From contig CALWRL010000030.1 in the NCBI GenBank assembly GCA_944383945.1, forward strand, positions 1 to 8,182: a DNA stretch of 8,182 bases, in the 5' to 3' direction. Positions 1 through 6,015 of this stretch are shown here, in pieces (positions within the stretch are counted from its first letter, which is position 1; every line of letters starts with the position of its first letter). A program made the translations under genes and the position numbers. Origin of the DNA: an uncultured Clostridia bacterium. Lineage in GTDB: Bacteria > Bacillota > Clostridia > Christensenellales > UBA1242. The notes below the pieces were generated by a model. The model searched no databases. It was not told the origin of the DNA and saw nothing but the letters and a program-made list of their open reading frames with translations.

Positions 1-2036
1 GATGCTTTAGCTAAAATAACATCAGATTCTGTTACAAAACCAGCTGCGCTATGAATGCAGTTAACTTTAACTTCTTCATTTCTTATTGTCGCAAGAGTTT
101 GACGAAGTGCTTCAACAGAACCTTGAACATCTGCTTTGATAATTACATTAAGCGATTTCAATTTACCTTCGTTAACTTTGCTCATAAAGTCATCAAGCGA
201 AACCCCAGATGTTGTGTTTGCTTTTTCAAGTTTAATTTTTGTTTTTCTCTCTTCAATAACTTGTTTAGAAAGTTTTTCATCAATTGCAGCAACGGAATCT
301 CCAGAATTTGGAACCTCGTTAAACCCTAAAACAGAAACACAAATTGAAGGACCTGCCTCTTTAACCTGTTTTCCATTTTGATCATACATTGCACGAACTT
401 TTCCGTAGGTTAAACCAGAAACAATGTTATCGCCAACTTTAAGCGTTCCGTTTTGAACAAGAACAGAAGCAACCGGTCCACGGTTTTTATCAAGTTCGGC
501 TTCAATAACAACTCCTGTTGCCATTCTTGTTGGATCTGCCCTTAATTCTTCAACTTCTGCAACAAGGTGAATTGTTTCTAAAAGTTTTTCAATTCCCATT
601 CCTGTTTTTGCTGAAATAGGAACAAAAATTGTTTCACCGCCCCATTCTTCTGGCAAGACGCCCTTTTCAGCAAGTTGTTGCTTAACTTTTTCTGGATTTG
701 CTTCTGGCTTATCCATTTTATTTATTGCAACAATCATTGGAACATTTGCAGATTTAATGTGAGCAATTGCCTCTTCTGTTTGTGGCATAAGCCCATCATC
801 TGCCGCAACAACCAATATAGCAACATCAGTAACTTGTGCACCTCTTGCACGCATGCTTGTGAACGCAGCATGGCCTGGGGTGTCAATAAATGTTATCTTT
901 TTCCCGCCAGCAACAATTGAATATGCACCAATTTTTTGAGTTATTCCACCAGCTTCTCCAGAAACAACATTTGTTTTTCTAATTGCATCTAACAAAGAGG
1001 TTTTACCATGGTCAACATGGCCCATAACAGTAACAACAGGTGGTCTTTCAACAAGATTTGTTGATTCCTCTTTTGCCGTCATCTCTTTTAATTGTTCTTC
1101 GAATGTTTTTTCTAGTTTTAATTCCAAAGTTATTCCAAGTTCGCTTGCAACTAATTCGGCTGTTTCAAAATCTATAACACTATTGATTGTTGCCATAATG
1201 CCTAAAATCATAAGTTTTTTAATGATTTCGGTTGCTGGTTTACCTGTTTTCTCTGAAAGTGTTTTAACAGTTATTTTTTCGCTTGTTATAACTGCGTGGT
1301 CTATTGTTGGAGCAACAAAGGTTTGTTGCTTTTCTTTTTTTGTTTTTATTAGTTTTCTTGAACCCATTCTAACTTCTTCAAAACCATCAGAATTGTTAAC
1401 GAAAACATTTTTATAATTTTGAGTGTTCTTTTTGGCAACTGGCTGTCTTTTTTCTTCTAAATCTCTAGACGAAGACTTATTTTTGTTCCCAAAATTTCTG
1501 TTGTTTTCTGGAATAACAATATCTGGCGCTGCAAAAGACCTAAAATTATTTCCCTTGCTAGAAGCAAAACCAGCTCCTCGGTTTTCTTTTTGTGGTTGGC
1601 GTTGGTCTTTCATTGCAAATGGCTTGTTAAATTGTCTTGGTTGATTTTGATTATCTTTCTTGAAATTTTGTTGTTTAAAATCTTTTTGTTTAAAAGCAAC
1701 ATTATTATCGCCTTGCTTATAATCTTTTTGCTTTGGTTCTTTATTTTTTAAGTCTTTTATTTCTTGGCTTGCGTTAAATTGTCGCTTTTGTTCTGCAACA
1801 AACTCTTGATTCTTGCTCTCTTTTTCAGCAACATTTTGTTGCAATTCTTTTTGTTCCTCTTGCTTGCCTTGTTCTACCTTTTTTTGCTTTAACTTTAAAG
1901 CTTCGGAAAGAATATGTTCAAGCTGAATTCTAGTAGACCTTAAATCTCTAATTAAAGATTGAACAGCTCCACTAACTTGAATATCATGAATTTTCTTTAA
2001 ATTAACAAATCCGCCATTTTTATTTTGTTCTGACAT
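1..2036 (-). CDS. infB: Translation initiation factor IF-2, C-terminus cut by window edge
   Basis: IF-2 is the GTPase that brings fMet-tRNA to the 30S subunit and promotes subunit joining. About 678 codons are open from the ATG at 2036 to the left edge. Residues 1-60 are helical and charged, followed by a long Q/K/N-rich linker to about 215. An IF2_N domain lies near 255-305 (ITVKTLSEKTGK, then KLMILGIMATIN). The G domain shows GHVDHGKT (339-346), DTPGH (385-389), NKMD (439-442) and SAK (475-477), so all nucleotide-binding motifs are intact. Domain II follows, and the window ends in domain III just after an ADVQGS motif. The missing part should be about 150-200 residues. One deviation is GGITQKIGAY where GGITQHIGAY is usual. 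The start overlaps the ylxR stop as TAATG, which suggests translational coupling at the end of the rimP-nusA operon. Confidence 0.98.
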   Translation of the reverse strand, partial: MSEQNKNGGFVNLKKIHDIQVSGAVQSLIRDLRSTRIQLEHILSEALKLKQKKVEQGKQEEQKELQQNVAEKESKNQEFVAEQKRQFNASQEIKDLKNKEPKQKDYKQGDNNVAFKQKDFKQQNFKKDNQNQPRQFNKPFAMKDQRQPQKENRGAGFASSKGNNFRSFAAPDIVIPENNRNFGNKNKSSSRDLEEKRQPVAKKNTQNYKNVFVNNSDGFEEVRMGSRKLIKTKKEKQQTFVAPTIDHAVITSEKITVKTLSEKTGKPATEIIKKLMILGIMATINSVIDFETAELVASELGITLELKLEKTFEEQLKEMTAKEESTNLVERPPVVTVMGHVDHGKTSLLDAIRKTNVVSGEAGGITQKIGAYSIVAGGKKITFIDTPGHAAFTSMRARGAQVTDVAILVVAADDGLMPQTEEAIAHIKSANVPMIVAINKMDKPEANPEKVKQQLAEKGVLPEEWGGETIFVPISAKTGMGIEKLLETIHLVAEVEELRADPTRMATGVVIEAELDKNRGPVASVLVQNGTLKVGDNIVSGLTYGKVRAMYDQNGKQVKEAGPSICVSVLGFNEVPNSGDSVAAIDEKLSKQVIEERKTKIKLEKANTTSGVSLDDFMSKVNEGKLKSLNVIIKADVQGSVEALRQTLATIRNEEVKVNCIHSAAGFVTESDVILAKA

Positions 2037-2287
2037 TAATTCTCCTTATATAACAACAGTTTTTCATAAATTTTTTCATCTACTTGTTGTTTAAACACCC
2101 TGTTTAGATGTTTGGTTTTTTTTAGCTTTTCAATGCATTGTTGCTCTTTGCAAACATACGCACCTCGCCCATCAACCTTTCCTGTTTCATCAACAAAAAT
2201 TTCATTGTTTTTTGTTTTAACAACCCTTATAAGCTGTGGCTTTGGTTTCATTTTCCTGCAAACACAACACATTCTTAAAACTTCCAT
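2036..2287 (-). CDS. ylxR: YlxR/RnpM family RNA-binding protein
   Basis: This 83-residue protein matches the YlxR family, a small basic RNA-binding protein encoded in nusA-infB operons of Gram-positive bacteria. The Bacillus subtilis homologue has been described as an RNase P modulator (RnpM). The family signature is visible: a Cys-containing N-terminus (C7, C8, C10, followed by RK and then LIRVV at 19-23), GRGAYVC at 40-46, and a basic helix with C51 and LNRVF at 61-65. The CxxC-type spacing of C7/C10 plus C46 and C51 might suggest a metal site, but that is inference. The gene starts 13 nt after the nusA stop with a GGAG site just upstream, and its TAA overlaps the infB ATG by one base, so it is cotranscribed. 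Confidence 0.95.
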   Translation of the reverse strand: MEVLRMCCVCRKMKPKPQLIRVVKTKNNEIFVDETGKVDGRGAYVCKEQQCIEKLKKTKHLNRVFKQQVDEKIYEKLLLYKEN

Positions 2288-2300
2288 ATTTCTCCACTAT

Positions 2301-3452
2301 TTATTCTGCATCAATTTCTTCTAAATCGTCAAAGCTATCAAAATCGTCATTCATAGGTTCATCTATAATGTTTGTAAGTTCATATTCAACTTCAACTGGA
2401 TTATCGTTTTTAATTGCCTCAGCTTCTGGTTTAACATCTATTTTCCAACCTGTTAATCTTGCTGCCAAACGAACATTTTGCCCGTTTTTGCCAATAGCAA
2501 GAGATAATTTATCGTTTGGAACTATAACCCTAGATGCTTTAAGACTATCATTTGTTTCAACGCTAATAATTTGAGCAGGACTAAGTGCACGAGCAATATA
2601 TTCAAGAGGATCGTCGGAATATAAAACTAAATCTATTTTTTCCCCATTTAATTCCGAAACAATGGTGTTAATTCTAACGCCTCTGTTACCAACACATGCT
2701 CCAACTGCATCAACATTTGGCTTTTCACTGTATATTGAAACTTTTGTTCTATTTCCAGGATCTCTTGCAATGTTTTTAATAATAACTTCTCCACTTTCAA
2801 TTTCTGGAACTTCTAATTCAAAAAGTTTTCTAACAAAACCTATATTGCTTCTTGAAACTTGAATTTGTGGGCCACGGAAAGAATCCTTTATTTTTTTAAC
2901 ATAAACTTTAATTCTGTCGCCCTCTCTAAATTTTTCACCAGGTATTTGATCGCTTTCTAACATAACTCCTTCGCTATGTGAACCTGCAATTTGAACATAA
3001 ACAACTCCGTTATCAATTCTCTTAACTATTGTTGTTAAAAGTTCATCTTCTTTTTCACTTAATTCACTAAGAGCCATTTGTTTTTCAAGTTCTTTTAATT
3101 TTTGCATAACAACTTGTTTTGCAGTTTGGGCAGCAATTCTACCAAAATCTTTTGTTGTTTCTTCTTCAACAACACTATCTCCAATTTGATAGGATTTTTT
3201 TATTTTCCTTGCTTCTTCTAAACTGATTTCTTTGTCTTCGTCTTCAACCTCTTCAACAACTTTTTTATAACTATAAATTTTAATTGTGTTTTTTTCTGGA
3301 TTTAATTTAACTAAAGCATTTTTTGCTTCTCCATACATTTTTTTGTAAGCAGAAGTTAAAGCCGTTTCAAGAGTTTCAATAAATTGCTCTGAATTAATTT
3401 TCTTTTGTTGTTCTAATTCTTCTAATGCTGAAAAGAAATCTTTATTAATCAT
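2301..3452 (-). CDS. nusA: Transcription termination/antitermination factor NusA
   Basis: NusA binds RNA polymerase and nascent RNA, stimulating pausing and intrinsic termination and taking part in antitermination. The 383 residues show the standard layout: an RNA polymerase-binding N-terminal domain (about 1-125), an S1 domain (about 134-198), KH1 (about 223-287, with DPGNRTKV, DAVGACVGNRG and its GNRG loop at 255-258) and KH2 (about 306-345, with LAIGKNGQNVRLA and GKNG at 321-324). It ends in a short acidic tail rich in D and E instead of the two acidic repeats of enterobacterial NusA, as is usual in Bacillota. The ATG at 3452 follows AAAGGAG (3458-3464) at a spacing of 5 nt. It lies 43 nt downstream of rimP and 13 nt upstream of ylxR, in the same operon. 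Confidence 0.98.
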   Translation of the reverse strand: MINKDFFSALEELEQQKKINSEQFIETLETALTSAYKKMYGEAKNALVKLNPEKNTIKIYSYKKVVEEVEDEDKEISLEEARKIKKSYQIGDSVVEEETTKDFGRIAAQTAKQVVMQKLKELEKQMALSELSEKEDELLTTIVKRIDNGVVYVQIAGSHSEGVMLESDQIPGEKFREGDRIKVYVKKIKDSFRGPQIQVSRSNIGFVRKLFELEVPEIESGEVIIKNIARDPGNRTKVSIYSEKPNVDAVGACVGNRGVRINTIVSELNGEKIDLVLYSDDPLEYIARALSPAQIISVETNDSLKASRVIVPNDKLSLAIGKNGQNVRLAARLTGWKIDVKPEAEAIKNDNPVEVEYELTNIIDEPMNDDFDSFDDLEEIDAE

Positions 3453-3495
3453 ATATTCTCCTTTAATACATCTTATATTTAATAATATCTATTTT

Positions 3496-3945
3496 TTAAA
3501 ATTCTAAATGCAAAACAATATTTGCAATGTCTTTTCTGTTTAATATTGTTGAACTGTCCAATGTTATACTGTTTTCATCAAAATTGGTTAATTTACCAAT
3601 AAATAATTTTTTCTTGTCAAGCGCCTTATACAATTTAACTTCAACATCTCGCCCAAGATTTCGTTTTAAATCTGAATTTGTTTTTATTGGCCTATCTAAT
3701 CCGCATGAACTTACATTTAAAATATATTTGCTATCACCTGTTGGATTAACCTCATCTAATGGGCCGTCAATTGCTTTGTGAACTTTTTCACAATCATCAA
3801 GCGTTATTCCATTAGGCGAATCGATATAAAATGTTAAATTAAGACCATCAATTTTTTTGCCAAATTCAACATCAACAACTTCATAACCAAGTTCTTCAAT
3901 TATTGGACAAATTTTTTCTTTAACAATTTCAACTGTTTTTGCCAT
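3496..3945 (-). CDS. rimP: Ribosome maturation factor RimP
   Basis: RimP helps assemble the 30S ribosomal subunit. The 149-residue length fits the family. The N-terminal domain (about 1-83) contains the characteristic YEVVDVEFGK (21-30), IDSPNGITLDDCEKV (41-55) and YILNVSSCGLDRPI (74-87); the last is the family's VSSPGLDRPL motif with Cys in place of the usual Pro. The C-terminal Sm-like domain (about 90-149) carries VEVKLYKAL and a GKLTNFD beta turn. It is the first gene of the rimP-nusA-ylxR-infB operon. The ATG at 3945 has a near-consensus site, AAAGGAGG at 3949-3956, with a very short spacer. The promoter at 4043-4070 and the leader hairpin at 3995-4022 lie upstream. Confidence 0.96.
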   Translation of the reverse strand: MAKTVEIVKEKICPIIEELGYEVVDVEFGKKIDGLNLTFYIDSPNGITLDDCEKVHKAIDGPLDEVNPTGDSKYILNVSSCGLDRPIKTNSDLKRNLGRDVEVKLYKALDKKKLFIGKLTNFDENSITLDSSTILNRKDIANIVLHLEF

Positions 3946-3994
3946 TTTCCTCCTTTAATGAAACATATCTCTTTTATATCTTCTTATCTTTTTA

Positions 3995-4022
3995 AGAAGG
4001 TGAGCCGCTTGGCTCACCTTCT
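3995..4022 (-). promoter_or_regulatory. 12-bp leader hairpin upstream of rimP
   Basis: Bases 3995-4006 pair perfectly with 4011-4022 around a 4-nt loop, giving a GC-containing 12-bp stem (AGAAGGTGAGCC and its complement). If the promoter at 4043-4070 is correct, the hairpin sits about 15 nt from the 5' end of the operon transcript. No T-run follows it on the minus strand, so it does not look like a simple terminator. A weaker alternative pairs 3980-3985 with 3994-3999 (CTTCTT/AAGAAG) and uses bases of the main stem, so the two structures exclude each other. The role is unknown: 5'-end stabilisation, a pause site or autoregulation are all possible. Confidence 0.75.
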
Positions 4023-4042
4023 CAAAATTTTAAGTCTACTAT

Positions 4043-4070
4043 ATTATAACATAATATTTAAAAAAAACAA
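4043..4070 (-). promoter_or_regulatory. Promoter of the rimP-nusA-ylxR-infB operon
   Basis: On the minus strand, TTGTTT (4065-4070) and a perfect TATAAT (4043-4048) are separated by 16 nt. A TG one base upstream of the -10 makes it an extended -10 element. Transcription should start near 4036, giving a leader of about 90 nt before rimP. No other minus-strand gene lies immediately upstream. Confidence 0.75.
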
Positions 4071-4084
4071 CTATTTTTTTAAAA

Positions 4085-4114
4085 TTAACACATTATTTTA
4101 GTCTTGTGCATAAT
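4085..4114 (+). promoter_or_regulatory. Divergent promoter for the 215-residue protein
   Basis: TTAACA (4085-4090) and CATAAT (4109-4114) are spaced by 18 nt; each differs from the sigma-A consensus at one position. The start would be near 4121, leaving about 30 nt before the ATG, which accommodates the GGAGG site. It is back to back with the rimP operon promoter, and the two -35 elements are about 14 nt apart. Confidence 0.55.
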
Positions 4115-4140
4115 TTATTATTGAGATTAAAAAAACAATT

Positions 4141-4145
4141 GGAGG
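4141..4145 (+). promoter_or_regulatory. Ribosome binding site that sets the start at 4151
   Basis: GGAGG lies 5 nt before the ATG at 4151. An in-frame GTG at 4106 would add 15 residues but has no ribosome binding site and lies upstream of or inside the predicted promoter, so 4151 is the better start. Confidence 0.85.
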
Positions 4146-4150
4146 TTAAA

Positions 4151-4798
4151 ATGTCTTTTTATATCAACAACAATAACACTTGCCGTCCAGGAGGACTTTG
4201 CGGAAACCCTTCTAATGGCTTGTGCGAAAAAGCATTAATTGAAGTAACAAAAGTCTTCGATGCTTGCAGACAACAAACAGTTGAAAGTGGTTTAGCTTTA
4301 AATCTTACTAATTTCAACCCAGCATCACCAACTTCGCCATTAACATTTATTTCCGCAACATCTAGTTTAACAAATTCGGCAACTATTAGCGATGTTATTA
4401 TAGAAAGAATTGACCAACGACCAAATTTCGCAAATGTTTCCGGAACAGTAACAATACCTATAACTGTTCAATATAGAGATGCAAATAATGTTTTAGGAAC
4501 GGCAACTTCAAGCATAACAGTTCCTGTTAGTGTGTTAATGTTTGTTCCTCAACCATCTGTAACTCCTATCAATGTTACAGCTTTTGCAACATTCACTTCA
4601 ACTATTGGCTCAATAAACCAAGAAGGAACCATAGCAACTGTAACTGGCTGTTTAAATATTATAATCAAAGTTACAGCTAATGTTGATATTCTTGTTCCTT
4701 CTTATGGTTACCCAGTTATTCCACCTTGCCAACAATCCGAAACACAAATATGCCCAGGGCCAGGTGAACTTCCACTTTTCCCAACAGCAATTCAATAA
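4151..4798 (+). CDS. Cysteine-bearing beta-rich protein of unknown function
   Basis: The product has 215 residues and no signal peptide or membrane segment. The N-terminus carries spaced cysteines (C11, C17, C25, C39) in a motif containing GLCGNPSNGLCEKALIEV, followed by KVFDACRQQ. The rest is rich in T, S, V, I and N and looks like a series of beta strands (FISATSS, VSGTVTIPITVQYRDANNV, VPVSVLMFVPQPSV). A lone Cys near 167 and a tail with VPSYGYPVIPPC, a second Cys at 201 and many prolines complete it. The composition and strand pattern recall conserved clostridial proteins of unknown role, some of them coat- or surface-associated, but I cannot name the family with confidence. It is monocistronic: its own promoter lies upstream and a terminator at 4825-4864. 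Confidence 0.9.
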   Translation: MSFYINNNNTCRPGGLCGNPSNGLCEKALIEVTKVFDACRQQTVESGLALNLTNFNPASPTSPLTFISATSSLTNSATISDVIIERIDQRPNFANVSGTVTIPITVQYRDANNVLGTATSSITVPVSVLMFVPQPSVTPINVTAFATFTSTIGSINQEGTIATVTGCLNIIIKVTANVDILVPSYGYPVIPPCQQSETQICPGPGELPLFPTAIQ

Positions 4799-4824
4799 GT
4801 TTTAAAAAATATAAAGTTAATGGC

Positions 4825-4864
4825 AAAAAAAATTAAAAAGAGTAAAATCTTTTTAATTTTTTTT
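4825..4864 (+). terminator. 17-bp A/T-rich intrinsic terminator
   Basis: Bases 4825-4841 are perfectly complementary to 4848-4864 around the loop GTAAAA. The stem is purely A/T apart from one G-C pair, and its 3' arm ends in eight T, so the inner 9 bp plus the T-run works as an intrinsic terminator 26 nt after the stop at 4798. The symmetry (eight A on the other side) means it could act on either strand. It insulates this gene from the promoter that begins at 4886. Confidence 0.8.
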
Positions 4865-4885
4865 GTTTGTGGCTGCTATTTTGTG

Positions 4886-4914
4886 TTGTACTTTTATTAA
4901 AAAAATAATACAAT
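4886..4914 (+). promoter_or_regulatory. Promoter giving a probably leaderless HAD mRNA
   Basis: TTGTAC (4886-4891) and TACAAT (4909-4914) are separated by exactly 17 nt. The ATG at 4921 is 7 nt past the last base of the -10, which is where transcription normally starts. No Shine-Dalgarno sequence lies between, so the message probably begins at or next to the start codon. Confidence 0.65.
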
Positions 4915-4920
4915 ACAAAT

Positions 4921-5520
4921 ATGAAAAAATTATTTTTAATCCTTGCAGATTTAGATTCAACTTTCGAATCAAACAACGAATTTTCAAATGAGTTTGATTC
5001 TTTCGTTGATTTTGTTGAAAAGTTTGAAAAAACATTTGATTGCTTAATAACAATTCACTTTGTTTCTGGAACATCATTAGATAATTTAGAAGAAAGATTG
5101 GAAGCCTTTAAATATGAATACCCAGAAATTTATAGTAGAATAGATTATTCTGTTTTAAGTCAAGGAAAAAAATATAACAGAGAACTATATCAAATTGGCA
5201 CATGTCAAACCCACCATTGTTCCTACGATAAATCTGACGGGGTCCAAGACATTGTTGGTTCTTATGGGAAAAGTTTAATTTATGGAATGTGTTACATCGG
5301 TGATGGGAAGAACGATATACCAGCTTTTGAAATGTTTAGATTTTACAAAAATTCTTTCCCTCTTGGCGCTTATTGCCTTGCCCCTAGAAGCAGAAGAGAT
5401 TATTATGAAATTAATTCTTACATAGATATTTATTCAGATAAACCAAGAATTATTGGTTGTGTTGATTGTTTAAATAAAATGGTTAACAAAATATCATCTA
5501 AAATTAACTATAAAGAATGA
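4921..5520 (+). CDS. HAD-superfamily hydrolase, probable phosphatase
   Basis: The 199 residues carry all four HAD motifs in order: motif I DLDST (10-14, with nucleophile D10 and acid/base D12), motif II VSGTS (48-52), the motif III lysine K104 in YDKSDGV, and motif IV GDGKND (127-132), which binds Mg. HAD proteins of this kind dephosphorylate small molecules or phosphosugars through an aspartyl-phosphate. The substrate cannot be read from the sequence. About 50 residues separate motifs II and III, so any cap is small, and the segment near 93-103 holds a C-x4-C with two His (GTCQTHHCSY) of unknown meaning. The N-terminus is not a signal peptide, so the protein is cytoplasmic. The promoter at 4886-4914 places the transcript start at the ATG, with no ribosome binding site. 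The stop is TGA. The next gene starts 28 nt downstream and may be cotranscribed. Confidence 0.88.
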   Translation: MKKLFLILADLDSTFESNNEFSNEFDSFVDFVEKFEKTFDCLITIHFVSGTSLDNLEERLEAFKYEYPEIYSRIDYSVLSQGKKYNRELYQIGTCQTHHCSYDKSDGVQDIVGSYGKSLIYGMCYIGDGKNDIPAFEMFRFYKNSFPLGAYCLAPRSRRDYYEINSYIDIYSDKPRIIGCVDCLNKMVNKISSKINYKE

Positions 5521-5548
5521 TTTTATATTTTTTGTTAAAACTAAAAAC

Positions 5549-6013
5549 ATGAGACTTTGGCACTATGAATTAATTCCTGTTCTGCCCCAAAAACAACTTA
5601 TGGGACAATGGCGAGAATTAAGCGCAATAATTGGTTTAATAAATAAATTTAATTCGCCTAATTCTTTAATAGTTAATAAAATTATGGACTACCCTATTTC
5701 CCATTACAGAAAATACATTCAACTAGTTGAAAAAGAAATTAGAAAAAGAGGTTATTGCCCACAAAAAAGCATTTTAGAAAAGCTAGAAACAATTAATAAA
5801 TCTTTTTTTAACAAAAAAGAAAATTATTATTCATGCAAATATAATAAAATTTTTGAATTTTGGCACAATGATAGGTATTTTTTTCAATGTTACTTTAATT
5901 TACAAGAAAAATATGATTGTGGTGGAATTCTTGAAGACGAATGGACAAAAATAAAGTGTTTGGCAATAAAAAAACTCCAAAATATGGAGTTTAATTTTCA
6001 AGAATTAATTTAA
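5549..6013 (+). CDS. T4 endonuclease V-like protein (TIGR02328 type)
   Basis: This 154-residue protein resembles the pyrimidine dimer DNA glycosylase fold typified by T4 endonuclease V. The opening MRLWHYELIPVLP and QLMGQWREL match the T4 region containing QHLMAEYREL, with Arg22 and catalytic Glu23 at the same residue numbers. HYRKYIQLVEKEIRKRGYCP (52-71) corresponds to the T4 helix ending in LKRGF. A later segment, FWHNDRYFFQCYFNLQEK, recalls the C-terminal part of the cellular TIGR02328 proteins. The T4 nucleophile is the amino group of Thr2 exposed after Met removal; here residue 2 is Arg, which should block Met removal, so the chemistry may differ. DNA repair is an inference from the family. 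There is no Shine-Dalgarno site before the ATG and no clear separate promoter, so it is likely expressed with the upstream HAD gene. The 3' end contains the terminator at 5968-5998. Confidence 0.8.
   Translation: MRLWHYELIPVLPQKQLMGQWRELSAIIGLINKFNSPNSLIVNKIMDYPISHYRKYIQLVEKEIRKRGYCPQKSILEKLETINKSFFNKKENYYSCKYNKIFEFWHNDRYFFQCYFNLQEKYDCGGILEDEWTKIKCLAIKKLQNMEFNFQELI
5968..5998. terminator. Bidirectional terminator inside the 3' end of a gene
   Basis: AAACTCCA (5972-5979) pairs perfectly with TGGAGTTT (5985-5992) around a 5-nt loop. On the plus strand the stem runs into TTTAATTTT. On the minus strand seven T follow (complement of the A-run 5968-5974). It sits between convergent genes whose stop codons are 2 nt apart, and within the last 15 codons of the plus-strand gene, so it most likely terminates both transcripts. 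Confidence 0.8.
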
Positions 6014-6015
6014 AT

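Noticed and set aside
51..1644. Several plus-strand frames across the infB region
   Set aside because: All are antisense to a full-length IF-2 frame with intact GTPase motifs. Their products are Phe/Ser/Cys-rich, as expected from the complement of A-rich coding sequence.
3995..4031. The rimP leader hairpin as a plus-strand terminator
   Set aside because: It is followed by CAAAATTTTAAG instead of a T-run, and no plus-strand gene lies upstream to be terminated.
4106..4150. In-frame GTG that would extend the 215-residue protein by 15 residues
   Set aside because: It has no ribosome binding site and overlaps the predicted promoter, whereas GGAGG sits 5 nt before the ATG at 4151.
4853..5077. Minus-strand frame of 74 codons
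   Set aside because: It is antisense to the HAD gene and its promoter, has no ribosome binding site and encodes a low-complexity N/Q/L/F-rich peptide.
5518..5541. TGA read as Trp, as in some Mollicutes
   Set aside because: The Trp codons I examined (in infB, nusA, the endonuclease V-like gene and the paralog at 6016-6936) are TGG, no gene has an internal TGA, and readthrough would add only six residues before TAA.
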